Origin: Macropodus opercularis
Lineage: Eukaryota; Chordata; Actinopteri; Anabantiformes; Osphronemidae
NCBI GenBank assembly: GCA_030770545.1
Contig: JAUCMP010000034.1
Span: 1 to 64,000, forward strand
Length of the DNA stretch: 64,000 nucleotides
Direction of reading: 5' to 3'
The notes below the pieces were generated by a model that had not been told where the DNA came from, did not search any database, and saw only the letters and a program-made list of their open reading frames with translations. A program made the translations under genes and the position numbers. Below are positions 20,297 through 31,828 of this stretch, piece by piece (the stretch's first letter is position 1; the number at the start of each line of letters is the position of its first letter).

Positions 20297-21582
20297 GGTG
20301 GTGAGGAGGAACACGTCCAGGCAGACGGCCCAGCGGTGCCAGTTCGGCTGGGCCATCCCCACGGACACGACCTGCACCATCGAGGACTCGGACCAGTCAG
20401 ACACTGGAGTCTACTGGTGTGAGTCCACGAGCGGAGACCGCAGTAACAGCGTCAACATCACCGTGACAAGTAAACCCGACTCACTCATCAGGGTTTGGTT
20501 GGAGGTGAGCGTGTTCATGGCTGGATGGTCTTTGTTCTAGACGGTGCTGTGATTCTGCACAGTCCGGCGCTTCCGGTGTCTGAGGGCGAACCTGTGGCGC
20601 TTCGCTGCTCCTACAAAGAAGACGAAGACGCTGTGCCAACGTCACATTTCCCTGCATCCTTCCACAAAGACGACGTGTTCATCGGCACCGAGGAGAAAGG
20701 GGAGAAGCTGCTCCCGTCCGTGTCCACGTCTGATGAAGGCTTCTACCAGTGTGAACACCCCTCGGGGGGAAAGTCTCCGCACACATGGCTGAGCGTCCAG
20801 AGTAAACACTGAAATGAACCTTAGAATAAACCGGTGGTGGCTCTCGTTAACGCACTAATGGCTGTTTCCTCCCAGGCCGAGCTCAGACCACCGGGGTCTT
20901 GACCACTGATCTCACCACTGCGCTGCTCAGCGTCCTGCTGCTCGTCCTCTACACCTTTGTCCTCATCCTGGCCTGATACCGGAAGTGGGCCCAAGGTGCA
21001 TGAGCCTCAGTAAAATCTGTCTGAAAGGCTGGATCAGCATTTACTGTCTGTGCTCTTCCTGCAGCTCGAGCTGAATCCAAGCGATCTTCTACTCGCAGCG
21101 TCTTGAAACGAGAAGCTGGAATCAAGAGCGAAGAGGAGAAGATGGAGGAAGGAAGCATCCAGAACCAGACGAGGATTTGAGTGTTATTGTAGGAGCCACT
21201 ATTTTCTTTTCTGGTTTGTTTTGGTTTGGTTTAAGCTTATGGTTAATTGTGTAGTTTCACTTCCTGTCTGGTGGCATCATGAGCCCATCACTGATAGGAC
21301 GAAGGAGATATAGGTATAGATAGATAGACATCAAACGTGGAACAGAGTGAAGTTACGTGTTTCATCAGGAACAGATCTGAGTGTTCAGCTCCTGTGGTGA
21401 CTTTTCTTGACAGTTCTGCTGCTGCATTAGATGGAGGCGTCATTTGCTCCATAATGTACAATAGGAACTTCAACCATTTTCATTTGGGTCTGTCTTTTAC
21501 TAACCTATGCACAAAATGGGGCTTATGGGTTGTAACAGCTCTTAGAGGATAACATGTCCTGAAGACAACATGTTGAAGATAT

Positions 21583-21890
21583 AAAACTCAACTCAACGTT
21601 TCCTCTCCTGACCTGACTTTGCAGTTTGGGAACAAAGCAGGTGTAACTTCCTTCATCAGTTTCAGTCACGTTGGTCAGTTTGAGTGAAATGTTTCCTGTG
21701 TGGAAAGAGCGAAGTTCTGCCTCTGATTTTCTCATCCTGAGAATCTTCCTCGTCTCCATGACTTTTATACATATGCACAACGGCTCCGTCCTTTCTCCAT
21801 CCCTCTGTCAGACGTGTGACATCAACCAGAGGCTCCAGGTGACACTGAGCTGGACAAACGCTTCCTGCTGGACAGACAAAACACTGGGTC
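21583..21890 (-). pseudogene. Ig V-set pseudo-exon, copy 1
   Basis: On the minus strand an exon starts after a TTGTAG acceptor at 21890 and reads like a V-set domain of the butyrophilin/B7 type: a TRLTEGWRKDG segment, then a SLKLTNVTETDEGSYTC segment with the J-strand cysteine. The two halves are in different frames and the start is in a third, so at least two frameshifts are present. Copy 2 shares them (40786-41093), so the damage is older than the duplication. Confidence 0.65.
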
Positions 21891-21905
21891 CTACAAGGAA
21901 AGAGG

Positions 21906-22540
21906 AACAGAATCCAAAATTAACGTAAACAGCTGCACTGATGAAAAGAACTTTTATTATAAACTATTTGAAGAACATTAACTAAAGACACATTTGCATA
22001 AAGCATTTAGAAGAGACAGAACAAACCTCATCAGCCACTCAAACAAAACCATGAGTCATTACAACAAAAGTGCTTTCAATAAGTTTTTAACAAAATAAAG
22101 ACATTTCTGATTTTTGTCACTTTCATTCCTTGGTGTCCAGCAGTTTAACTTCTGCTTCAGTGTTTTCCTTCTTAATGGTTCAGAATAAAATGCAGTAACT
22201 TGACAAACTCTGATGATTGAATTCATCCTTCAATTAAGTCAAGCATATGTAAGCTAATGTTTGTTTTTGTACAAGAGAAGTTTTGCATCATTTTGTCTGA
22301 AGAATTAAATATTTTCATTATTAATCGTTTGAATTGGTTTGAATTTAAGTTTGGGTTTAGTTGGTTTTTTGTTTAGTTTAGTTTTTGTTCTCTATGTTTT
22401 ATGTTTCTACCAACTAGTTAATTGTGTTTATTGATGCAATATGGTTAAGAAAGTCACAGAGTTAGAGGGAACTAATAGGAAATGATTGGGACCACACACA
22501 CCCAGCCCTGTAAATATCAGAAGAATAAGCCAGGTCTTGT
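21906..22540. other. No supported gene
   Basis: AT-rich sequence matching 41115-41738 in copy 2, with no coding or RNA gene visible. At about 22538 it joins the LINE remnant directly, where copy 2 instead continues with about 2.07 kb more. Confidence 0.6.
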
Positions 22541-23060
22541 GCGACTAGAGAGGAAGCTGCTGATCCACATGCAGGTTGAATGTGGGAGCCCCAGGTCCTC
22601 CAGCTTGGCCACCAGCTTGTGTGGGAGGATGGTGTTAAAAGCTGAGCTGTAATCCACAAAGAGCATCTTCACGTAGCTGCCCTGCTGCTCCAGGTGTGAC
22701 AGTGCAGCATGTAGCGCTGTTGCTATGGTTCCTCTGTGGATCGGTTCGCTCTGTAAACTGCTGTGGGTCGAGTCTTGAGGGCAGAGCTGCTGTGATGTGG
22801 CTACGGACCAGTTTTTGGAAGCACTTCATCACGACTGGGGTGAGTGCTATTGGTCTGTAGTCATTGAGGCTGAAGATGTGGGGCTTCTTGGGCAGGGGGA
22901 CTATGGTGGAGGACTTCAGGCAGGGTGGGACAGTGGACTGTGCCATGGACCGGTTGAAGATCTTTGTGAAGACTTCAGTCAGCTGGTCTGCACAGTCCCT
23001 CAGCACACGTCCTGGGACGCCATCAGGACCAGTCGCCTTCCTCGGGTTGACGGCTCGCAG
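22541..23060 (-). mobile_element. LINE reverse transcriptase fragment, copy 1
   Basis: Minus-strand translation gives the N-terminal part of a non-LTR reverse transcriptase (a KATGPDGVPGRVLRDCA motif, then LNDYRPIALTPV), as in L2/Jockey-type elements of fish. The frame is broken after the QF region. The rest of the polymerase present in copy 2 is deleted here. Confidence 0.8.
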
Positions 23061-23138
23061 GGTACGTCTCACCTCACGTCTCACGTCTCGGTACGTCTCA
23101 CCCTGTTTCCCTTCCAGACTAGGGTCATGGGTTGCAGG

Positions 23139-25112
23139 TCATTTTTCCAGATTTTCATGAAGTGCACTAACTTCACACCTGTCTATTTGCATGAGATCAT
23201 CTTCCCCATATTCATCAACATCCATTGTTTCACACTCATCATCATCCTCCTCGTCTGGAAGTGTTGGATCACAGAACTTAGGTTCATCTCTAATAATTAT
23301 GTTCTCATGCTGTGGATGAATGTGTTTGAGTTTGTGCAGCCCCTGCACCAGTTTAGACCAGGTTACAGTTTTGAACATCTGATGACCTTTGTAACACAAG
23401 CGTCTCTTCAGTTTCACTCTCAGGACCTGAGACTCACTTCTCACTCTGGTAAAGCATCAACCGTCTCCTGTGCCTCAGATGGGACACACACTACATTCCC
23501 ATGTGTTGCTCTCTGTCTGCCTTTGGGAAGAGGAACGATCTTAGCGAATGGGCTACACTTTGCTATGAGATGTGTCTCCAGTATGTTCAGATCACACAGT
23601 TCAGCTGGAATGTCAGCGAGCTCCAGGTTGTTGGCTACAGCAAGGTGGGGCATGGCTCCCTTCTTCAGGTGATGATGACGTGTGTGATGAATCCACTCTT
23701 TCTTTCTCTCATCAGGCTCTTTACACTGTTGTTCATTGGTGCAGACATTGTCACAGACGTGAACATTCTTTCCAGTCAGGCATGTTGACGCCACATCTTC
23801 ATGTTTAGTGTCAGAAGCTCTGTTACAGGTTTGTACTTGGTTTGGAAATGACGCCTTGTGACAGACGGTGCAGACGTAAGTAGGACCAGCCTTTATCTGG
23901 GATCTGAAAACAGCTGTTGTGAAACTGTTGGTCTGTATCAGGACAATACTGTCTGTATTTCCTTTTCATTTTCATTGCACATCTCATGTTGTGCACAATC
24001 CTGAATGCAAGATTGTTTTTCTACCTGTTCCTCATCAGTTGTTTCATGACGGCCTTGTGTTGATTCCTGAATGCGTTGTCATGTGCATAATGCTGAGTCA
24101 TGTGTGATCGCTGCCTTTGTTTAAATTCAGAATCACGTGTGTAACGTTCGGTTACGTACGACTTTTGTTTAGCCATAAAAGCAGCATCGCGTCTGTAACG
24201 TTCACTTCTGTAGCGTTTATGTTTGTTTCTGAAATCAACATTGTCTCTGTATTGGGTTATTATATTAATTTCTTTCCGTTTTGAAATTCAGCATTGCTTT
24301 GATATTTCCTGCTGACATAAGATTTTTTATTTGCCCTGTAATTTTCATCTGTAGGATACTTTTCATTTAGTTTTCTTTTGTGATTGTCTTTTCTTTGTGG
24401 GGCTTTTGTTTTCACCATCCTCTTAACTACTTTGACTTAGTTTTGACAGTTTACAGGAAGATTCAGATCAAAAGTATCAGGGAGGATGAGATGAACTTCT
24501 TCTAACTCCACTGAAGTTAGGTTAGTAGAGACGCCTTGTGAAATGTTATCAGACATATTGATACTAAGCTTCAGTGGTTGAGCAGACAACTTTGTGTCTT
24601 TGCGTAAAGCAGCATGTGATGAGGCTGAATTAATACAAGTGACTTGGTTGTTTTAGCTCAGTTTCTATATTAACAGATATGGTGGGACTGTGTGTGAAAG
24701 TGATGGTTGAGTTTGACTTCAGGCATCATCCAACGCTGCAGGTGTCACAGTTGTGTGAGGTGTAGATCTCCCTTCTGTGTGTTGGACAGCATCGCTGAGC
24801 TTGTAAAACTCTACAGGCTTCAGTTCATAAGCACAGGAGGATTGTGTTCCCAACATCTGGTGACATCTGGTGACATCTAGTGAGCCTGTCAATCATATCA
24901 CTGAGATGCGTGAAGATAAGCATTACAGCTGTACCAGTACTGTTTGATCTCAGGGGTAAACCCTTAGCTGTCTCTGAGTGAGGATCAGAAAGCCCATAGT
25001 TGTTTGTTCTGGTTCTGAACACTGCAATGCGTAACCCTGTCGTCATCAGCAACGCATACTGCACATCTGATAACAAACTCAAACCTGCCTCCAGGTCAAG
25101 GAAACTGTCCAC
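23139..25112 (-). mobile_element. Helitron-like remnant with protease-like N-terminus, copy 1
   Basis: Reading leftward on the minus strand there are three blocks. First is a block (24825-25112) resembling the cysteine-protease (OTU/C76-like deubiquitinase) domain often found at the start of fish Helitron proteins. Next is a basic linker block (about 24240-24560). Last is a cysteine-containing block with the ADIPAELCDLNILE motif (23441-23900) and its continuation (23139-23444), typical of the region before the replication initiator. Frameshifts separate the blocks. The Rep and helicase domains are not visible, so this is a 5' fragment and cannot move itself. Confidence 0.65.
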
Positions 25113-25311
25113 AGCTTCAGGTAAAAGTCTCCAAATGTGCCGTATCTGGTAGTTGTGTCATATCTACACGATGCACACATCTACGTGCAGCAGCTTCATC
25201 AAGGGGGTAACAGATATTTCAAATTTTTGCTTCCTGTTTTTTTTAATCCGATAGCCTGTCTGATACCAATGAGTCTGTGGATGAAGAGAAATGTAAAGGT
25301 AATACTTTCAA

Positions 25312-25560
25312 ATGCTACACTGCAGAGAGGACATCCCAGTTCCACAATTGCTAGAGAATATGAAGAAAAGAGGAGAAGAGGGTCCACTAAAACTCGTCCC
25401 AGTCCCTGATGTGCATCTGGACACCATTGCTCATTGGATCGTCATGGACATGACAAGAAAGGTAGATGCAAGGTACCAGGATGCAAAGGTACTAAAGCAA
25501 AGTGCCAAAAATGTGATGTCCACCTATGTTGGTGGTCACATTTTATGATCGATGTATTAT
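25312..25560 (+). mobile_element. piggyBac-type transposase C-terminus, copy 1
   Basis: The frame reads through an HWIVMD-like segment. After a frameshift near 25470 it continues as a CKVPGCKGTKAKCQKCDVHLC cysteine-rich end, which is the hallmark C-terminal domain of piggyBac transposases. The catalytic part is absent, so this is a dead 3' fragment. The same frameshifted piece is at 46649-46897. Confidence 0.7.
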
Positions 25561-27515
25561 CAGGGACCCCCAAGCTTCCAAAAACTAAGGTCAAAAGGTA
25601 AAAATTCATGCCATAGACAGTTAAATGTTAACAATATTTATGTTTGGGCTCAGCTGTTGAGGTGAGCAGATGAGAGCTTCTAGTTGCAGTTTCTGTCTCC
25701 GACTACAAAAACTCGTCTGTTCCGTAGTAGTTGTTCTGGTAGTATTAGTAAAACTCAGATCACCATAATAAATGAAACCATTTCACCACTGTACCTGTGA
25801 ATCAATATCTAACCTATAAAAACAAACTTATATATGAAATAAAAGTGAAAAGGTTCACATACAAAACAAACACCAGGATGGTTTCTTTGCTCTTTATTGG
25901 AATTGATCACTGTTCAGACAATGTGTCTGCTGTTGTGTGCACCTGTTATAGTGCAGCAACCCGTCCCTGAGCAAGCACTAGGCCACAGTGGAGAGGAAAA
26001 ACTCCCCCTTTGGGAAGAAACCTCCAGCAGAACCAGACTCAGGGTGGGCGGTCGTCTGCCTCGACCGGTGATGGGTTGAGCTTAGTGAAGAGGCCCTGAG
26101 GAGACCCAGGACACGCTGGAGGGATCTGTCTCTGAGCACAACTGGAATGAAAGCGTTAGACGTGTCAAACGTCTGCAGCTGAAGGTAAAAGCAGTTCAGC
26201 TTCAGTCAAAGCAGTTTTATTGAATGTGTCTCAGTGAAACATCGAATATTATTCAGAGGTTTGATTCAGTTCATCATCTGATCCCTGACTCTTTACTCCT
26301 GTACATCCACATCTAACTAAAATCACTCCTCAACAACATAATCATCCATTTAACGTGGCCCTGAATGCAACACAAGCTGGTGTCATTGAAGTAGCACAAA
26401 CATCAACTTTTCACATCATGTGACTTTTACAAAGGAAAGGGCCAAAGAGCAGACAAGTAACAGCCCCAACATATCCAGATTTATCCATCGAAACAAGTGA
26501 GGAAGACGAGGAGACATTACAATGCACAGATTTGAGCAAGATTAGAAACCAGCCAGCAGTTAAGAAGAGACTTTAAATTTACAGCTGCACTTGTTGACAG
26601 GACAGAACCTGAGAGGAAAAGTTTACGTATAATGAAGAATGTAGACAGATAAGAGAAATGTATGGAGGCAGCAGTTTCTTTTTCACCCACCTGCACAGCA
26701 AGACACACAGAGGTGTTGGAGGAAAGAGACAGACACTGGTCTAACGCGTCCAGATCTGGACAGAGACTAAGAGATGAGCTCGAGAGAGAAGCAGAGGCTG
26801 CAGGAAGAAGAGTGAAAGAGCAAAGCTGGAAAATGAGGCTGAAATGGAAAACCTGAAAACGAGACAGAGACACCAGAGAGAGACTGATCAAGACTGATGA
26901 AGCCATCATGGGATAAAATAATTAGGCAACAAGCTGCCAATGTGACCGATGTACTTCTGCGTTGTGTTCATGAAGATAGTCGGTTGTTGGAATGGCCTCC
27001 TTTTAATATCTGATGCATAGACAAACAAAAACACACTCCTGTAACATCTGCCCGCTCCAGTTCCTACAAGAGCAAAACTGAAGTTAGCTTGACTGACTAA
27101 CTTTGTAAGATAGCAGCATCGGAGGGCAGCAAGTTACAGAGTGGCAGAAAATGAAGCTAAAATAAATCAACATATTCACATAAAACAGTAATGACAGATA
27201 TAATGACAATAAAGAAATTAAGTAACACAAAAACAACAAGTAACATATAAAAGTATGAAAATATAAAGAGACGAGTAAAGCAGCACCCACCTCTCCCACC
27301 GCAGGATCGTACAGAAAGGGGAGAGTCATGGGCTGCAACCCATATATATAGATGGAATCAATGAAAATAAAACACCAACAAAGAAGAAATAATAGAAAAA
27401 AGGACTTCTTCTATGCTGTCAGGATTAACACTGAAACCAATGCTACAAACACATTTTGTGTAATTATAACAAAAGTATAGAAGCACAAGTATAACCAGGT
27501 TACACCAACAATAAA
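25561..27515. other. Mostly non-coding; two repeat-like pieces
   Basis: Around 25960-26080 is a segment that I recall as widespread in teleost genomes, but I cannot name its family. At 26662-26856 the plus strand has a short arginine/glutamate-rich frame, like a piece of a coiled-coil exon; in copy 2 it is deleted and shifted (47994-48185). No other gene is visible. The AT-rich part 27130-27500 is missing in copy 2. Confidence 0.4.
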
Positions 27516-28488
27516 ATGACTCATACAATGTCCCCACGAGATGCGACTAAGTGCATAGAAAAGCTGCAGCAACCAATGATTCAGGAAGAGGAGAAGCAAG
27601 AAATGAAACAAAATAGACTCATCAACAATAAAAAGCCAAAAACCTACAGAGTGGAAATGGAGGAAAGGCTCCTAGCTGCCCCTGAGAAAGAGAAGAGATT
27701 CATGAAACTGAGGAATAGATCACTTTTAAACTATCACCACGACTCAGAGGAATCTGAGCAGAGGTCTGACAGGGAGGAAGAGAAGGAATCACTCAGCTAC
27801 ATGGCACCACTGCTGAGTAAAGGACCCCAACAGCAGGACAGATATGTGCTGTGGAACTTCATGGACTTGACAGGACTAGTGAACCGTCTTCCAGCTCTAG
27901 CTGATGGAGCTGACAAATGGATTAGAGCTCTGGAAGAAAACACAAGTGACATCACCATGAGAGACATCAAAGCCCTACTGATGCAGAAAGTGAGACAAGT
28001 GACAAAAAAATCCTGGAGGAAGGAGAAACAGGAAAGGTCTCAACAATGACTATGATGACTCACCATCTGGCCACAAGAGATATGGAAGCACTTCCAGCCA
28101 CATTCCCTCCTAAAATAGGTCCACACTGGAAACGCAACTTTAAAGATGGAGAGAGTCCTGCACAGTTCCTCCAGGAATTCCAGACAAAGTGGAACAATGG
28201 ACAATTGTAAACTGGAAATGAATGGAGTCCAAATGAAACCACTAAAACACTCCTCAAGCTGAAGGTGCAGAAAGCCAGGCCAGAAGAAGTCAGGAAGAAA
28301 CATGATGATGTGGTTGGATTAATGGCAATGGAGGCTCCTATGTTCTCTGAACATGTGTGGAAGTGAACAGAGCTGAAAAACAACATGTTGAAGAGCAGAG
28401 TAAGGCTCTGGCAGGAAGACTCACGCAGCTCAGACAGAAGAACTGAGAAAGCTCAAGGACCAACTCTTTCTCTCCACTGCACCATGAT
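27516..28488 (+). pseudogene. Endogenous retrovirus gag remnant, copy 1 to 2 junction
   Basis: An open frame of 177 codons (27516-28049), followed by shifted pieces up to about 28460, resembles a retroviral capsid region. It runs directly into the pol-like remnant at 28489. Stops and frameshifts follow the capsid part, and no LTRs or envelope were found. It is a decayed copy. Copy 2 has a shorter version at 48360-49199. Confidence 0.6.
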
Positions 28489-29670
28489 GATGATGGTGAT
28501 CAGAGTCAGGACAACTACGCAAAATGCTGGGATGAGCTGATAAATAACACCACTGCAGAAATCCAATGACATCATAATAGTCCCTGAAGGAGCAGCAGCT
28601 ATGGTCAAGCTTCTTGAAAGACATCAAGAATGGTTTCAAGTTCCAGGCTCAGCACCACACGTCACTCTCCTCATAGCAGAAGAACATGAGTCACATGACT
28701 TGGGAGTAGCTGGTGAGTAGCTTCCTACTGACTGTCAATACATTCAAAAATCTTCTGATTGTTTTGTTAGAATTACCTGCAGACAAGCTGATGAAGTGAT
28801 AAGTCAAATGTCACTGACAGAAGAGCCTGATGAGCAGTTAAAGCAGGTACCCTCACATGTGGTCAACACACAAAACAGATGCAGGATGAGTTAAATCTGC
28901 TGATCCTCCACAGTTTAAAGTTAAAGCAGGAATAAGATTAACACACTGAAAAAATCCACTTATAAAAGAAGCAACAGAAGGATTAATAGAGGCAGGAGTA
29001 TTGATTAAAACAAGGAGTAATCTTTCCCAAAAGAAAGCTAAACACCAGTGACTATAGGTTAGTGCATGATGTAAGAGCAACTAATCCAATAGTGCAGGAC
29101 AATTGATTCAGGCCATGCAGCTACCAAAAGAGTTAGAATATTAAAATGTCCTGCAAACCAGAGAAACGACTCTTGGAGAACAAAGGGCAATAATTTAGCA
29201 GACAAAAATAGACAGAAGAGAGACTCTGGGTCCAAAGGAGCCTGTTAGAAAAGCTGCTCCTCACCTGCTCTGTGGAGAAGTAGTCAGGGACATTTTGTAT
29301 TTGTACCTTTGTCATTGTAACCTTTTGCCATAAAGAAAATGCAAGAACCAGAGGACAGGTCTTGAGGAAACTACAGACCGAGTGGTGGTCACCTTACGTT
29401 ACACCAATGGTGGACAGAGAGCTGGCACGATGCCCACAGTGTCCTAAACATAATGTCAGGACAACATTTACCCGTCCAGTAGCTCATGTTCCTGTTCCTG
29501 ACGTCTGATGATGGATTATGTGGACCTGATGGACAGGGTGGGAGGAATAAATACCTGTTTGTAGTAGACTGGAGGCTCAGTAGATGGATGGAAGCTTGTC
29601 CAACAGCTAAAGCAGACAACAAAGCAGCAGCAAGGTTTTGTGTATGCATTTAAAAACGAATCATAGTTAA
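28489..29670 (+). pseudogene. Decayed endogenous retrovirus pol remnant, copy 2
   Basis: This piece is equivalent to 1-1140, with the same stops and the same loss of the middle of the polymerase. It continues the gag-like remnant on its left, so the pieces derive from one old provirus. Confidence 0.6.
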
Positions 29671-30649
29671 TGTATAGTTCAGTTGTATATAATAGATTTA
29701 GTTTACTCTGTAAGGCAATAAAAAACAAAACTGAACTGAAGCCTACGAGAACTGAATGGATTTACCACTTCCTGATACATCTGGCGTCCACGTCGCCTGA
29801 ACTGAAGTCTTGGTAGATGGTGATGTATGAGATACAGCCGAGTTCTGGACGTCCACACATGCCAACAGAGAAAAGGAGTTAATGCTTTCTGTTACCTGAA
29901 CGTTTCCCACTTGTGTCTACGCATCAGGACGCAGGACTATGATGCTGTGCTGATGCTTTGTTACTGAGCTTCGGTGATGGTTGGGGGTAAAGGGGTGGGG
30001 GGCGAGGGGGCGTCCAGGCCTGGCCGTGAGCGGAGTCCCTAGGGGCAAAGGTGGAGGGTGAAGAGGGCTCTGACTGCTGGTCCAATGATTCTGGAGCCAC
30101 TTCTAACAAAAGCAGCACATGAAGAGGAAGGCGATCACACCGCTCCACAATCCTGCAGATGAGCCGTGGTTCTGTACTGGTCCTGAAAGCAGAGACAGGA
30201 TGAGTGTCAGCGGCTGGAATGCTCATGAAACAACACATAGATATTAACCGAGGTTATGGAGCGAAAGGCAAAAGATGCTGCAACAGAGTCCAGCTGCTCA
30301 GAAAGTTCTCTTTCAGGACTTTGTGTAAATGTCTCCAAGCACTAAATAAAGCCCCATCAGTAGCACGTGTCAGCATCAGGTGTAATGACCTTTAACCTTC
30401 CCAGGCTGGCTGACAGTGAGTCCTGGTCTTCCTCTGGGCCTCCTCCCGCTGCTACCGACCTACATGGCACCGGCTCCTACTGAGAGAGATGAACCGCTCT
30501 TAGTCTGGCCCGTCGCCTAGGACCTGTTTGTCATGGGTTTAGCCCTGACAACACAGCTCCTAGGGTCACGCGGGCACACAAACTCCTCCACCGCGATAAG
30601 GTGTCGGTTCAAGGAGGAGAAAAACTAGAACACAAACGTTAGTGAGGTC
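29671..30649. other. No supported gene
   Basis: This matches 1141-2149. The plus-strand frame seen in copies 1 and 3 is broken here by a 4-base deletion near 30204, which supports its being non-coding. Confidence 0.5.
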
Positions 30650-31100
30650 AACTTAAAATCACATGAACAGTACATTGAAACAAGTACAACAAAAAACTGA
30701 TACTTACCTTTAGTAACCCATCAGCTGAACCTAACTTATCTTCACCTAACTTAAAACATTTAACTTAAGTAAACCTAACTCAATTTATCTTAACTTATTA
30801 AATGTAAGTTAACTTAACCTAACCTGTTACACAGAAACTTAATCTTTATTAACCCAACGATATATTTAACTTAACCTAACTTAACTTATCTTAACTTAAC
30901 TTAATTTATCTTAACTTAACAAAATATGCATAAACTTTAACCTAACTAACACACAAAAACTTAACTCAACCTACTGTAACATAACTTAACTTAACTAAAC
31001 ATAAACTACTGTAACTTAACTCAACCTACTGTAACTTAACTTAACTAAACATAAACTACTTTAACTTAACTTAACCTACTGTAACTTAACTTAACTCTAG
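30650..31100. repeat. AACTTA-type minisatellite, copy 2
   Basis: The structure is the same as at 2150-2625, with one repeat segment fewer near 31035. Confidence 0.85.
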
Positions 31101-31282
31101 ATAAAACGAGTCCAGCGCCACCTGGACATAAAGGATCTGGGACCAACCTCTTCACCACTAACCTCTAACCTGCTCCTCTCTGTTTCAGAGGGAGCATATT
31201 CTCTAGACCTTAGAGACACTGGTGGAAGTCTCCACGCTTCAACCTCCCAGGCTGAGACTTGCCTGACAGGACTCTGACTAAA

Positions 31283-31828
31283 CTAGTCAGAGTCGCTGTC
31301 ATCAGTCCAGCCTGTGTGGTGAAGACCCATCCAGTGCATCCAGGGTGTAGAGGATCTGAGGCCCGTCGAAGTCGACGGCTGAGGTTCCTCGAGGTCGTCC
31401 TCAGCATCCACACGCTGCCTCTTACCTGCTGTACTTACCTGCTCCAGGTCGCTCTCTTCCCTGCTCCTCTTCGTCGCAGACCGAAGTCCTGACGTCGAGG
31501 GAGCAGAGAGAGGCGACCTGGGTGGGACCAGAGGAGGAGGAGGAGGAGGAGGACCAGCAGCAGCCACAGGAGGAACGGCTGGTTCCACACTTACCTCAGG
31601 AACCGGCCGTTCCTCCTGTTCCAGACCGGAGTCTGGTGGCAACTGCTGGACGAGGGGAGGGGGGCGCAGGTCGTCCTCGTCTTCGGTCATGGAACCATAA
31701 CCAGAATCGGAGTCGTCCCAGCCCACTACGTCCTCCCACACGTCCTCGTCCTCATCGTCATCGTCTTCCCACTCGCTGTCGGTTTCCTCTGCGCGGTCGT
31801 CCAGGTCGTTGAGGAACAGCTCGTCCAT
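31283..31828 (-). CDS. Acidic, proline-rich nuclear-type protein, copy 2
   Basis: This 181-residue copy has one more D/E dipeptide and one fewer residue in the proline run than copy 1, all in frame. The DSGYGS motif, both basic clusters and the acidic end are kept. The acceptor before the ATG, the first-exon donor (32756), the TATA box (32962-32970) and the palindrome (33010) are also kept. The hairpin stem around residue 76 has one mismatch. Downstream there is no inverted-repeat insertion. Confidence 0.6.
   Translation of the reverse strand: MDELFLNDLDDRAEETDSEWEDDDDEDEDVWEDVVGWDDSDSGYGSMTEDEDDLRPPPLVQQLPPDSGLEQEERPVPEVSVEPAVPPVAAAGPPPPPPPLVPPRSPLSAPSTSGLRSATKRSREESDLEQVSTAGKRQRVDAEDDLEEPQPSTSTGLRSSTPWMHWMGLHHTGWTDDSDSD

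Larger units (their letters stand above)
14758..21180 (+). pseudogene. Fc-receptor-like Ig receptor, copy 1, split by an LTR element
   Basis: This is a two-Ig-domain membrane receptor of the Fc-receptor-like or leukocyte immune-type group (family by likeness). Exons: 14758-14788 and 15294-15323 (signal peptide MEITSLCLLLCVTLGLSA), 15430-15519 plus 20302-20469 (Ig domain 1, cysteines in LSC and YWC), 20541-20801 (Ig domain 2, cysteines in LRC and YQC), 20876-20995 (transmembrane helix) and 21065-21180 (charged tail). All junctions are phase 1, as is usual for Ig-domain exons. A gypsy element interrupts domain 1 in the opposite orientation. Without it the frame would be 226 residues, ending at TGA 20974-20976 at the end of the membrane helix. 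The tail exon beyond still has an open frame of 37 codons. Domain 2 is intact here, unlike copy 2. Confidence 0.75.
1..28488. repeat. Tandem segmental duplication, copy 1
   Basis: The first bases of the window recur at 28489 and again at 49200, and near-identical sequence follows in the same order, so this is a head-to-tail array. This copy is the longest because it carries a gypsy element (15520-20296) and an internal duplication (4198-12655), while it lacks about 2.07 kb present in copy 2 (about 41740-43806). The phase of the unit is arbitrary, since the window begins inside a retroviral remnant that is continuous across each boundary. An assembly artefact is unlikely to explain the copies, because they differ by many independent indels. 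Confidence 0.93.

Noticed and set aside
22797..23672. Long plus-strand open frame of 291 codons
   Set aside because: It runs antisense across the join between the LINE and Helitron remnants, and both are recognisable on the minus strand.
27516..29670. Possible intact provirus
   Set aside because: Stops, frameshifts and missing regions interrupt gag and pol, and no LTRs or envelope are visible.
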